From assembly GCF_003206715.1 (NCBI RefSeq), contig NZ_PZJU01000029.1:4894-45445 (forward strand): a DNA stretch of 40,552 bases, read 5' to 3'. A model generated the notes under the pieces. The model saw only the letters and a list, made by a program, of their open reading frames with translations, had not been told where the DNA came from and ran no database searches. A program made the translations under genes and the position numbers. Position 1 is the stretch's first letter. Every line of letters begins with the position of its first letter. This stretch comes from Salinicola peritrichatus (GTDB lineage: Bacteria; Pseudomonadota; Gammaproteobacteria; Pseudomonadales; Halomonadaceae). Below, one piece after another: positions 32,973-40,552 of the stretch.

Positions 32973-33890
32973 TCATCCTTTGCCGCTAGCCAGCACCCAA
33001 TCCCGAAATGCCCGCATCGGTTCGGTGAGATGACGGTGCCGCGGTGTGAACAGCGACAGTCGTCCCCGGCTCGGCAGCGCGTGGGGCAGCGCCCATACCA
33101 GATTGCCCTGGTCGAGTTCGGCGGCCAGCAGCCGCACCCAGCCCAGGGTCACGCCCTGGCCGGCCAGGGTCGCGTGCATCAGCAGCTGGAAACTGTTGGC
33201 GCGCAGCGTGTGGGTCGGTGGTTGCCAGTCGAAACCGAGTTCGCGATACCAGATCTCCCATGTCAGCCAGTCGTGATAGTGGTCCTCGACCACCATCAGG
33301 GTGTGGCGCGCGAGCAGTTCCCGGGAATCGAGGATAGCGCCGTGACGCTCCAGATAGACCGGGCTGCAGACCGCGGCCACTTCCTCGTGGTCGAAGATGG
33401 CGTCGGCGGCGAGGCCGGGTGGGTCGACTTCGTTGGGAACATGGTAGTAGATGCCGAGATCGAACTCCGCCAGGTCGAGACGATGGGGATCCTCGACGGT
33501 CAGGATGCGGATCTCGATGCCCGGGTGGGCGCGCTGGAAATCGGGAAGCTGGCGTGCCAGCCAGATCGAGGCGATGGTTGGACTGGAAGCCAAGGTCAGT
33601 TGGCGATCGTCGCCGCGCCGGCGCAGGCGGGCGGTCTCGTCGCGCAGTTCCCGCAGCAGGCGCTGGACGATGCGAAAATAGTGCTCGCCGGCAGGTGTCA
33701 GACGCAGGCCGTCGTAATGACGCTCGAACAGCGGGCGGCCGAGATCGTCTTCGAGACGTTTGATCTGGCGGCTCACCGCGCTCTGGGTCAGACTCAGTTC
33801 GCTGCCCGCCTGGGTGAAACTGCAGTGACGCGCCGCGGCCTCGAAGGCACGCAGGCAGACCAGCGGGGGCAGGGCATCGCGACTCGACAT
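32973..33890 (-). CDS. LysR-family transcriptional regulator (GcvA-like)
   Basis: A 305-residue LysR regulator. The N-terminal winged helix-turn-helix is complete (LVCLRAFEAAARHCSFTQAG, LTQSAVSRQIKRLEDDLGRP), and the substrate-binding domain is full length. The N-terminus and the QAGSELSLTQSAVSRQIK segment resemble the GcvA/AmpR branch. The start is placed at ATG 33890, where LysR proteins begin; the frame extends to 34004 and would then overlap the hydrolase gene. It follows the BCCT/hydrolase pair by 80 bp on the same strand. It may regulate them or be carried on their transcript, but LysR genes more often stand divergent to their targets. Confidence 0.88.
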   Translation of the reverse strand: MSSRDALPPLVCLRAFEAAARHCSFTQAGSELSLTQSAVSRQIKRLEDDLGRPLFERHYDGLRLTPAGEHYFRIVQRLLRELRDETARLRRRGDDRQLTLASSPTIASIWLARQLPDFQRAHPGIEIRILTVEDPHRLDLAEFDLGIYYHVPNEVDPPGLAADAIFDHEEVAAVCSPVYLERHGAILDSRELLARHTLMVVEDHYHDWLTWEIWYRELGFDWQPPTHTLRANSFQLLMHATLAGQGVTLGWVRLLAAELDQGNLVWALPHALPSRGRLSLFTPRHRHLTEPMRAFRDWVLASGKG

Positions 33891-33970
33891 GTAGGCATCC
33901 GCAACCGAACCAACTCGGTGCCGGAGCATAACATGCGAGGCGACGGTTGCCGCCTCGCCATACGGAACTG

Positions 33971-36031
33971 CTACACCGCCGTGCGTGGAATCTCGCGCCG
34001 CCACGACTTTTCGCTAACCAGCGTTTCGCCCTCGAACGCCAGTTGCTCGGCGCTCAGGTAAAAGGTGGTCTCGTCGCAGTGCAAGTGATAGCGACTGATC
34101 ACTTCCACCGCGAACTGTCCTGTGCCTTCATGGCGACCAGCACGATAGACCCATTCGATATCGGCACGCGTGCGCGTGGCATCAAGCGGGTGGCTGGTAT
34201 AAACCTCCTTCGCCCGCTGCTCGACGCGCAGGCCGTGGTCCTCGAAACGAACGTCGCCCATGTCGTCCTCGACGGTGACGGTCACTTCGCCGCTGCCGAC
34301 GTCCTCGCTGATGGTGCGCTTCGGCTCGCCCTTGCGCAGCGTCTCGACCCGGCAGGGGGTTGCGCTTTCCGGCGGCTCGAACGGCATCGGAATGTAGGGC
34401 GCCTTCGACAGCGGCAGTTCGAGCGTCGGCGTGCCGGCCTTGAGCGTCAGGTCGGCGCGCTTGCGGGGCGACCACACCAGCGGGAAGCTGGCACTGGAAA
34501 GCGCAAGGCGCAGGCGGTGCCCTTGCGGCAGACGATAGCCGATCAGATCCATCGCCACGCGCACGGCCATCGGTTCGCCCGGCACCGGCGGGGCGATGGT
34601 GCCCGGGTCGTCGCGCAGGTTGAGATTGAGCGTGCCGTAGGTGATCAATGCGCTCTCGCCACTGGGCGCCACGTCGCACAGACGCACGTGTAACTGGCCG
34701 CAATCTTGTGTACTGGCGACTTCGACCGCAATCGTCGGCTGACCGAGAATATCGAGCCCGCCGACGTAGGGCTCGGAGTCGAACGTCAGCGACAGGCCGT
34801 CGTCGCGACGCTGATCCGGCGGAAAGTCGGCGCCGAACCACAGCGGGATGTACTCGCCCTGCAGCGAGCCGGCGGTCAGCGGCGAGGCGATCAGGCGGTC
34901 GCTGCTCAGCTGGCCGTCGGATTCCAGCCCCCGATCGCCGAGATTGAGCGTGAGCGTCTCGACCTCGTCGGCCGGCGCGGGCCAGCCATGAGTGCGCACC
35001 CACTGCCCCGGACGCTCGAGATATTTCGGGGCCGGCGGCACGCCGTCCTGCAGGTAGAAGGTGCATGGCGGCTCGTCCATGATCCCGGTGTCGACATCCT
35101 TGAGCCAATAGTCCCACCAGCGCAGCGCCTCCTGCAGGAAGCCGATGGCCGGATCGGGGATCGCGAAGTGGGGATACTTGTGCATCCACGGCCCGAGCAG
35201 CGCCTTCCTGGGGCAGGAGAGATTCTCCATCATGCGCGGGATCGTGTTGATGTACGAATCCCCCCAGCCGCTGATCATGTAAACCGCGGCTTCGATGTCC
35301 GCTGGCTCTTTGTGATAGCCCTCGCAGATCGAGCCATGACGCCAATAGTCGTCGCGATGCTGGTGGCGCAGCCAGGGATCCAGCAGCAGCGGCATGTTGT
35401 CGAGTCGGTGCTTCCATATCTCCCACCAGCGTTCGCCCACCAGCGCCGGGTCGGGCACGGCGGCGGAAAAGCTCAGCATGGTCGCCGCCCAGCCGAGGTT
35501 TTCCAGCAGCACGTTGCCGCCCTTGTAGTGGATATCGTCGGCGTAGCGGTCGTCGGTCGAACACAGCGTGATGATCGCCTTGAGCGGCTCCGGCCTGAGC
35601 GCCGCCACCTGCAAACTGTTGAAGCCGCCCCAGGAGATGCCCATCATGCCGAGCTTGCCGTCGCACCACGGCTGGCCGGCAATCCAGTCGATCACTTCCA
35701 GCGCATCGGCTTGCTCCTGCGGTGCATACTCATCGAGCATCAGCCCGTCCGATTCGCCGTTGCCGCGCATGTCGACGCGCACGCAGGCGTAGCCGTGACC
35801 GGCGAAGTAGGGATGGGTCAGCTCGTCGCGAACCGCCGTGCCGTCCCGCTTGCGGTAGGGCAGATACTCGAGGATCGCCGGGACCGGTTTCGATTCGGCG
35901 TCTTCCTCCGGTGTGCCAATGGCTCCTTCCGGCAGCCAGATTCGCGCCGCCAGGCGGGTGCCGTCGGTCAGCACGATCCACTGGTTCTCGATTTCACGCA
36001 CGCGGTACGGAAAGTCCTGTTTGATCTTCAT
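33971..36031 (-). CDS. CocE/NonD family hydrolase (X-Pro dipeptidyl-peptidase S15 type)
   Basis: A 686-residue serine hydrolase. The alpha/beta-hydrolase core contains the nucleophile Ser133 in GISWGGFNSL, the Asp in SGWGDSYINT and the His in LGPWMHKYPH, the CocE triad arrangement. The C-terminal ~230 residues form the jelly-roll domain of S15/CocE proteins (EVASTQDCGQLHVRLCDVAP, GHRLRLALSSASFP). It has no signal peptide. The family includes cocaine esterase, glutaryl-7-ACA acylase and X-Pro peptidases, so ester or amide substrates are possible. Its ATG overlaps the stop of the BCCT gene (ATGA), implying coupled expression and that its substrate may enter through that transporter. Confidence 0.92.
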   Translation of the reverse strand: MKIKQDFPYRVREIENQWIVLTDGTRLAARIWLPEGAIGTPEEDAESKPVPAILEYLPYRKRDGTAVRDELTHPYFAGHGYACVRVDMRGNGESDGLMLDEYAPQEQADALEVIDWIAGQPWCDGKLGMMGISWGGFNSLQVAALRPEPLKAIITLCSTDDRYADDIHYKGGNVLLENLGWAATMLSFSAAVPDPALVGERWWEIWKHRLDNMPLLLDPWLRHQHRDDYWRHGSICEGYHKEPADIEAAVYMISGWGDSYINTIPRMMENLSCPRKALLGPWMHKYPHFAIPDPAIGFLQEALRWWDYWLKDVDTGIMDEPPCTFYLQDGVPPAPKYLERPGQWVRTHGWPAPADEVETLTLNLGDRGLESDGQLSSDRLIASPLTAGSLQGEYIPLWFGADFPPDQRRDDGLSLTFDSEPYVGGLDILGQPTIAVEVASTQDCGQLHVRLCDVAPSGESALITYGTLNLNLRDDPGTIAPPVPGEPMAVRVAMDLIGYRLPQGHRLRLALSSASFPLVWSPRKRADLTLKAGTPTLELPLSKAPYIPMPFEPPESATPCRVETLRKGEPKRTISEDVGSGEVTVTVEDDMGDVRFEDHGLRVEQRAKEVYTSHPLDATRTRADIEWVYRAGRHEGTGQFAVEVISRYHLHCDETTFYLSAEQLAFEGETLVSEKSWRREIPRTAV

Positions 36032-37587
36032 GCGTCATCCTTGGCTGCGCGTGAGGGAGTTTTGCGTGTCGGCACGGCATCGAGCCGTTCTGGGTGCCTG
36101 AGCCAGATCCACAGCGAACCGCTGGCCAGCAGCACGATCAGCATCGCCGGCAGGCCGCCGAGGTTGGAGAGCATCTTGACGCCGTCGATGCCGACGAAGC
36201 TGACCATCACCCAGGAGACCACGCCGACGATCACGCCCCAGATCACCTTCATCGGCACGCCGGCGTTCAGATCGGAGTCCGCCGTCAGGCCGCGGGTACA
36301 CAGGTTACCGATGGCGTCGGTCTGCGAATCCGCCGCGGTGACGTAGGAGACATAGGCGATGAACAGCAGCAGCGGAATCCACACGCCGGAGAGCGGCAGC
36401 TGGCGGAACAGCTCGTAGAGCACATTCTCGACGCCGCGATCGTTGAGAGTGGCGTAGAGGTCCGTCCCCGTATGAGCCTGAAAATAGAGCGCGGTGCCGG
36501 AGAAGATCAGTATCCATACGCTGGCGAACAGTGCCGGGTAGAGCAGATTGACGCGCAGGAATTCACGTACCGTATAGCCTCGCGAGATCTTGCCCAGAAA
36601 CAGCGCCGCCACCGGCGCCCAGGCGAACCATACCGCCCAGTAGAAGATCGACCACCACTGCGGCCATTGATCGTTGCCCGCTGCGCCGGTGAACAGGCTC
36701 TTGGTAAAGAAGTTGTCGAGATAGACCCCGAAGGACTCGACGCCCAGCGCCAGGCAGAAAACGCTCGGGCCGACAATGAACATGAACACGCCGAGGATCA
36801 GTAGCAGCACGGCGTTCAGCGACGACAGCCGGGCGATCCCCTTCTGCAGTCCGCTGGCCGCGGAGACGACGAAGGTGACGACGATGATGGCGATGATCAC
36901 GCCCAGGCGCAGCGGGCTGGTTTCGCCGCCGAGGTACTGACCCGCGCCGCCGGCCAGCGTCAGTGCGCCGGTGCCGAGCGAAGAGGCCATGCCCGCCACC
37001 AGGGCATAGAGCGAGACGGCATCGATCAGACCGCCGAAACGCTTCACCTTCGGTCCGAAGATCGGCTCCAGCATGCTGGAGATCGAGAAGCGCAGGCGCA
37101 GGTTATAGAAGGCCAGCGCGAAGATCAGCGCCGGCACGGCGTAGATGGCGTAAGGCGTGAACGACCAGTGCAGGAACATGGTCGACATCGCGAACAGCAT
37201 GGCGTCGCCGGAACCGGCTTCCAGCCCGCTGGACGCGGGCGGGCTCATGAAGTGGTAGAGCGGCTCGGCGGTGGTCCAGAACAGCACGCCCACGGCCAGC
37301 GTGGTGCACAGGGTGATCGAGAACCAGCGCAGGCGGGAGAGTAGCGGCGTGGCATCATGGCCGCCGATACGAATGCGCCCGAGCGGCGAAAAGTAGACGA
37401 TCACCGCCATTGCCAGCAGATAGAGACTGCCCAGACTGAACAGCCATGAGAAGTTGTCGAGAATGGCACTGTTGAGCGTGCTGGCAGCCGCCAGGAACGC
37501 ATCGAGATCGACGTAGCTGGCAATCACCGCCGCCAGCAGTATCAGAAAGGTTGGCCAGAATACGAGTGGCCGAAGCGAGGTTTGCAT
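36028..37587 (-). CDS. BCCT-family betaine/carnitine/choline-type transporter
   Basis: A 519-residue inner-membrane protein with about 12 hydrophobic segments. The family box of TM8 is visible as FYWAVWFAWAPVAALFLG followed by KISRGYTVREFL, close to the canonical WWxxWxPFxGxFIARISRGRT. The segment FWTTAEPLYHFMSPP is also typical of BCCT members. Its terminal extensions are short, unlike the long osmosensing tails of BetP, suggesting a nutrient role rather than a stress-gated one. Substrates of the family are quaternary ammonium or sulfonium compounds; this one is not identifiable. It is first in an operon with the CocE-like hydrolase, with a GGGAG ribosome binding site. TTATCG hexamers repeat just upstream (37602-37615). 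Confidence 0.92.
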   Translation of the reverse strand: MQTSLRPLVFWPTFLILLAAVIASYVDLDAFLAAASTLNSAILDNFSWLFSLGSLYLLAMAVIVYFSPLGRIRIGGHDATPLLSRLRWFSITLCTTLAVGVLFWTTAEPLYHFMSPPASSGLEAGSGDAMLFAMSTMFLHWSFTPYAIYAVPALIFALAFYNLRLRFSISSMLEPIFGPKVKRFGGLIDAVSLYALVAGMASSLGTGALTLAGGAGQYLGGETSPLRLGVIIAIIVVTFVVSAASGLQKGIARLSSLNAVLLLILGVFMFIVGPSVFCLALGVESFGVYLDNFFTKSLFTGAAGNDQWPQWWSIFYWAVWFAWAPVAALFLGKISRGYTVREFLRVNLLYPALFASVWILIFSGTALYFQAHTGTDLYATLNDRGVENVLYELFRQLPLSGVWIPLLLFIAYVSYVTAADSQTDAIGNLCTRGLTADSDLNAGVPMKVIWGVIVGVVSWVMVSFVGIDGVKMLSNLGGLPAMLIVLLASGSLWIWLRHPERLDAVPTRKTPSRAAKDDA

Positions 37588-37763
37588 ACCTGAGCTCCCG
37601 ATTATCGTTATCGTTAGGCGTCATGCGCCGATATCATGGCGCTATACACTAACGCCTTCGATACCGCCTGGTTCAAACGGCGACTGGGAATGAGGGTATG
37701 CACCGGGCGTATGGCCGGCCCGTGTCGGCCGCGACATGTAGCCATAGCGAACGGAACAGCGTT

Positions 37764-37907
37764 AGGAAGCCCTGATTAACTATTCCGCTGGGCAATACGG
37801 CGTTAAAAATCAACTCAACATGCTCATTTACACCCTGTAAACTCCGCTGTTTCGTTGATTTTTTGTCTTGTCTTGCCTGCGCTCATGACGTTAATCAGAG
37901 GCTCCCT
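37764..37907. repeat. MITE-like concentric palindromic element
   Basis: Three nested inverted repeats share one centre near 37834: CTGATTAAC/GTTAATCAG (37772-37780/37890-37898), AAAAATCAAC/GTTGATTTTT (37805-37814/37854-37863) and TTTACA-CCC-TGTAAA (37827-37841). The outer arms extend to AGGAAGCC-CTGATTAAC and GTTAATCAGAGGCTCCCT with a 1-nt bulge, giving an element of about 144 bp. It encodes no protein. Such an architecture is typical of miniature inverted-repeat elements derived from insertion sequence ends, and similar end sequences occur in gammaproteobacteria as far as I recall. I see no clear target duplication. Its right end lies 12 bp before the DUF3820 start codon. Confidence 0.7.
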
Positions 37908-37919
37908 GGAGAGCGAACG

Positions 37920-38132
37920 ATGGAACCCGAAGATCTCAAAAAATTGGTCACCCGCCAGATGCCGTTCGGCAAGTACGAAGGGCGCGTGATCGCCGATCTA
38001 CCCGGACCCTATCTCGCCTGGTTCGCCCGCGAGGGCTTTCCCCATGGCGAGATCGGGCGGTTGTTGGCATTGATGCACGAAATCGACCACAACGGGTTGG
38101 GGCCGCTGCTAGACCCGTTGCGGTCGTCCTGA
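37920..38132 (+). CDS. DUF3820 family protein
   Basis: A 70-residue protein with the DUF3820 pattern (QMPFGKYEGRVIADLPGPYLAWFAREGFP, shown here in parts: MPFGKYEG, DLPGPYLAWF, GFPHGEIG). The family is sometimes labelled putative quorum-sensing-regulated virulence factor, but no biochemical role is established. ATG 37920 is chosen because GGAGAG lies 6 nt upstream and family members start near it; the longer frame from 37863 would translate the palindromic element. The gene's leader is therefore formed by the MITE-like repeat. It converges with the DJ-1/PfpI gene with only 6 bp between stop codons. Confidence 0.88.
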   Translation: MEPEDLKKLVTRQMPFGKYEGRVIADLPGPYLAWFAREGFPHGEIGRLLALMHEIDHNGLGPLLDPLRSS

Positions 38133-38138
38133 GAGGGG

Positions 38139-38822
38139 TCAGTTTCCGAGGCGTTGCAGCAGCGCCTTGGCGGTGATCTCGCTGGAAGCGGGGTTCTGGC
38201 CGGTGATCAACAAACCATCCTCGACGTGGAAAGCGGCAAAATCGTCGTCGCTGCGTTGGTAGTCGGCGCCCAGGCGCTTGAGTTCGTCTTCCAGTAGGTG
38301 CGGGACCACATCGGTCAGGCCGACGGCCGCTTCTTCGCTGTTGCTGAACCCGGTCACCCGCTTGCCCTTGACCAGCGGCTCGCCATTGGCCGCTTTTGCC
38401 TTGAGCAGTACCGTGGGGGCGTGACATACCGCCGCCACCGGCTTGTCGGCGGCAAGGAAGCTTTCGATCAGCCGAACCGAATCGGGGTCGCTGGTCAGAT
38501 CCCAAAGCGGGCCATGACCACCGGGATAGAAAATGGCGTCGAAGTTCTCGGTCAGCACTTCGGAGAGCTTGCGTGTCGTGGCGAGTTGCCGCTTGGCCGT
38601 TTCATCGGCCTCGAAGCGGCGGGTGGCGTCGGTTTGGGCATCTTCCTGGGTGGAGTTGGGATCGACCGGCGGTTGGCCGCCCGCCGGCGAGGCCAGGGTG
38701 ATGTCGGCGCCGGCATCCTTGAACACGTAGTAGGGCGCGGCGAACTCCTCGAGCCAGAACCCTGTCCGGTGACCGCTGTCGCCCATCGCATCATGCGAAG
38801 TCAATACCATCAGAATTTTCAT
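38139..38822 (-). CDS. DJ-1/PfpI family type 1 glutamine amidotransferase-like protein
   Basis: A 227-residue protein of the DJ-1/PfpI superfamily, Hsp31/glyoxalase III-like branch. The nucleophile elbow is AVCHAP with Cys133 and His134, and the cap segment GHRTGFWLEEFAAPYYVF with GADITLASPAGG is characteristic. Members detoxify methylglyoxal, act as holding chaperones or have peptidase activity. ATG 38822 has GGAG 8 nt upstream; the frame opens to 38906 without support. It lies 102 bp downstream of the J-like gene on the same strand. The window thus holds two carbonyl/glycation-repair candidates (this one and the fructosamine kinase), though unlinked. Confidence 0.9.
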   Translation of the reverse strand: MKILMVLTSHDAMGDSGHRTGFWLEEFAAPYYVFKDAGADITLASPAGGQPPVDPNSTQEDAQTDATRRFEADETAKRQLATTRKLSEVLTENFDAIFYPGGHGPLWDLTSDPDSVRLIESFLAADKPVAAVCHAPTVLLKAKAANGEPLVKGKRVTGFSNSEEAAVGLTDVVPHLLEDELKRLGADYQRSDDDFAAFHVEDGLLITGQNPASSEITAKALLQRLGN

Positions 38823-38924
38823 CGGTTTCTCCGGCTTCTCCGTAACGCGCGGTTGCGCCTTGTATGGGATGTTCCTGATAAGTGAGGGCATTGGGTCGCG
38901 CTTCAAGCGCGAAACGCACGCCGA

Positions 38925-39332
38925 TCAGATGAGCCAGCGTCCGGCGGCATAGGCGGCGGCCAGGCCGATGGCGATCGCCAGCGTAAGCCACGCACCGCGT
39001 CGCCAGCGGGTCTGGTGACGGCGAAGAGCGATTTCCAGCTTGTTCGTCAGCAGTTCCTGGCGTGCCACGATTCGTTCCGGCGCTGGCGAAAAATCGTTGG
39101 CGGCATCGCCCTGCCAATGCGGCGCGTGGGTCATGCCAAGGCCGGCGCGCAGGCGCCCGAGGTCGCTGAGCAGGGCATGCAGGTCGTCATAGTCGCGGCG
39201 ACGCGCGGGATCGCCGAGCGCACACATGGCGTCGGCCTTCAGCGAATGGTTATCGCAGCGTTCGGCGGCGCGGAAGATGGTCTTCGGCGTCGCATGCCTG
39301 GCGATGCCCAGGCGGCGGTAGAGATCGCGCAT
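38925..39332 (-). CDS. J-like (HPD-less) domain protein with C-terminal membrane anchor
   Basis: A 135-residue protein. The N-terminal part reads like a J domain: DLYRRLGIARHATPKTIFRA for helices I-II and ALGDPARRRDYDDLH for helix IV. The HPD loop is missing, with CDNHSL in its place, and helix II-III is shortened. Residues about 114-134 (WLTLAIAIGLAAAYAAGRW) form a single C-terminal transmembrane helix, so the J-like part would face the cytoplasm as a tail-anchored protein. It starts 5 bp after the stop of the J-domain gene, so the two are co-expressed. Without HPD it should not stimulate DnaK by itself. The J-like reading is from pattern inspection, not a profile search. Confidence 0.65.
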   Translation of the reverse strand: MRDLYRRLGIARHATPKTIFRAAERCDNHSLKADAMCALGDPARRRDYDDLHALLSDLGRLRAGLGMTHAPHWQGDAANDFSPAPERIVARQELLTNKLEIALRRHQTRWRRGAWLTLAIAIGLAAAYAAGRWLI

Positions 39333-39337
39333 AGGTG

Positions 39338-40384
39338 TCAGACCGTCGTCATCAGGTAGTCGTAGGCGTTCTTGATCCGCTGGAAGCGTTGCGAGGCCAG
39401 TGCCACGCGCAGATCGCCCTGGCCATGGAAGCGGTCGGGATGGTGACGCTGTGCCAGGCGGCGGTAGGCCCGCTTGATCTCGATCCTTGATGCACTTTCG
39501 TCGAGTTCGAGCACCTGCAACGCCAGGCGTACCCGGTAGTGCGGTGGTCGCTCTCCCGCGGTTTGCTGGCGGGTTCGCTCCCGCTGGTGGGTCCGTTCCT
39601 GGTGGGCTCGTTGCCGGCGATGGGCTTCTTCCTGGCGTTGACTGTCTTCCCGGCGCGCCTGCTCCTGGCGGCGCGCTTCTTCCCGGCGCTGGGCTTGTTC
39701 CCGGCGTGCCTCATCCCGACGGCGGGTTTCCTCCCGTTGCCGGGCCTGGCGCAGCATCTCCTCCCGCTGTTGGCGCGCCTGCTGGCGCAACTGTTCCCGC
39801 TCCCGGCGCTGCCGCCGGCGCCGCGAGCGGGCGGATAGCACACGCCTTCGCCAACGCTGCCAGGCCGGTTGCTTCCTGGGCGTGGCGTCGCCGGCAGCGG
39901 CATCGGGTGCTTCCGTCGCCTTATCCTGCCAGTAGACGTGGCGACTGGGGTCGCCCGGCGCCATGAGCGCTCGCCCGGTCACTTCACGAAACAGCCGGGC
40001 GAACTCGTCGGGTGTCACGCCCGAAAGATCGGCGAGAAAGCGCAGGATATAGTGATTGCGCAGGCTGGGGGCGCCGTCGCTGGTGGCCAGGCCGATCGCC
40101 CGACGCAGGAAAGGGTGGGATTGGGCATCGACACGTTCGCGCAGCAAGACCTCGGCGGCCAGTTGAATCGCGCTTAGGTCGGCGCTGGCGACCGCCAGCA
40201 GGGTGTCGAGATCCGGGGAGTGGCGATAGCCATTGGCCAGCACTTCGAGATAGCGCCTGTCCTCGGCGAGCGCGACGCGCTTGTTGACGAATACCCACGC
40301 CAACAGCAGCAAGGATGCGGTATCCGGCTGGTAACGACTTTTCAGCAGCAACAGCTCGAAAGCGGAAAAGCACGCTGGGGCCAT
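39338..40384 (-). CDS. Protein with C-terminal J domain and long charged helix
   Basis: About 348 residues. Residues 1-150 are an alpha-helical domain, vaguely like the TerB/DjlA N-terminus. From about 175 to 285 there is an extremely charged Arg/Glu/Gln stretch (repeats such as RREEARRQEQARRE), likely a single long helix or coiled coil. The last ~65 residues are a J domain with helix II and HPD intact (AYRRLAQRHHPDRFHGQG) and the helix III-IV end RFQRIKNAYDYLM. It should recruit a DnaK-type Hsp70 to a specific client or site. ATG 40384 has GGAG 8 nt upstream; a TTG at 40396 is also in frame. The downstream partner is the HPD-less J-like protein. Confidence 0.82.
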   Translation of the reverse strand: MAPACFSAFELLLLKSRYQPDTASLLLLAWVFVNKRVALAEDRRYLEVLANGYRHSPDLDTLLAVASADLSAIQLAAEVLLRERVDAQSHPFLRRAIGLATSDGAPSLRNHYILRFLADLSGVTPDEFARLFREVTGRALMAPGDPSRHVYWQDKATEAPDAAAGDATPRKQPAWQRWRRRVLSARSRRRRQRREREQLRQQARQQREEMLRQARQREETRRRDEARREQAQRREEARRQEQARREDSQRQEEAHRRQRAHQERTHQRERTRQQTAGERPPHYRVRLALQVLELDESASRIEIKRAYRRLAQRHHPDRFHGQGDLRVALASQRFQRIKNAYDYLMTTV

Positions 40385-40470
40385 CGGCGACTCCAAGCGG
40401 AGAAGAGGGGAATCGTTGTCGTTGATTGTTGGGGTTCGAGTATACCCAAACTTGATGGCAAGTCGTTACC

Positions 40471-40552
40471 TGGGAACCACTGCATAAATGTCTGCGCGGG
40501 CGAATCGCTGCGTTACGCGGTGCTGGAGCGCCAGCCCGGTCGGAATCCTCAC
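40471..40552. repeat. Right copy of ~80-bp terminal inverted repeat
   Basis: This is the reverse complement of positions 8-89 with few differences: one extra base (GGTCGGAATCC versus GGTCGAATCC) and substitutions near the inner edge. It begins TGGGAACCACTGCATAAATG and reaches the window edge. It lies 86 bp upstream of the J-domain gene's start, probably behind its promoter. As with the left copy, the element likely continues beyond the window. Confidence 0.8.

Noticed and set aside
32571-34061. 496-codon plus-strand frame over the methyltransferase and LysR genes
   Set aside because: Spans two genes and the spacer between them on the other strand; composition typical of a mirror frame.
34706-36346. 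546-codon plus-strand frame over the CocE/BCCT genes
   Set aside because: Mirror frame of well-supported minus-strand genes; no domain, no ribosome binding site.

Overview
The window looks like chromosome from a high-GC, moderately halophilic gammaproteobacterium, most likely Halomonadaceae (Halomonas, Salinicola or Chromohalobacter type). This is inferred from gene content (BCCT transporter, TreYZ trehalose genes, KefB/C-type antiporter, AcrAB-like pump) and protein style, not from a marker gene. I see no rRNA, tRNA, CRISPR array, intact insertion sequence or phage gene. Two imperfect copies of one ~80-bp repeat lie at the extreme ends of the window in opposite orientation.

Left part (1-10.4 kb): a COG3146-type acyltransferase; a KefB/C-like K+/H+ antiporter whose 3' end overlaps a fructosamine kinase; a convergent SMP-30/gluconolactonase-like gene; then a TetR repressor divergent from an AcrA/AcrB-like RND efflux pair. 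A TACATTCATGTATGTA operator-like palindrome lies between repressor and pump, and a strong intrinsic terminator follows the pump.

Centre (10.7-28 kb): a ~15-kb, tightly packed plus-strand glycogen/trehalose operon: glgA - GlgB-derived protein without catalytic residues - treZ - malQ - treY - DUF2934 protein - glgX - glgB. GlgA makes alpha-glucan, GlgB branches it, GlgX debranches it, MalQ reshuffles the chains, and TreY plus TreZ convert chain ends to trehalose. Running the opposite way is a two-gene operon, glucose 1-dehydrogenase-like SDR then cytoplasmic trehalase (treF), which could burn trehalose through glucose to gluconolactone. glgB and treF end on the same CTAG. No glgC, glgP, glgE, treS or otsAB is present. 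The second gene of the operon is the most unusual object here: it aligns with GlgB along its whole length but has lost every catalytic motif.

Right part (28-40.5 kb): a 1120-residue fusion of an ammonium transporter with PAS, GGDEF and EAL domains; a ~500-bp stretch without a gene I can support; a probable small membrane protein; a methyltransferase; a LysR regulator; a CocE/NonD (S15) hydrolase translationally coupled to a BCCT transporter; a ~144-bp concentric palindromic (MITE-like) element directly in front of a DUF3820 gene; a DJ-1/PfpI protein; and a two-gene unit pairing a normal J-domain protein with a membrane-anchored J-like protein lacking HPD.
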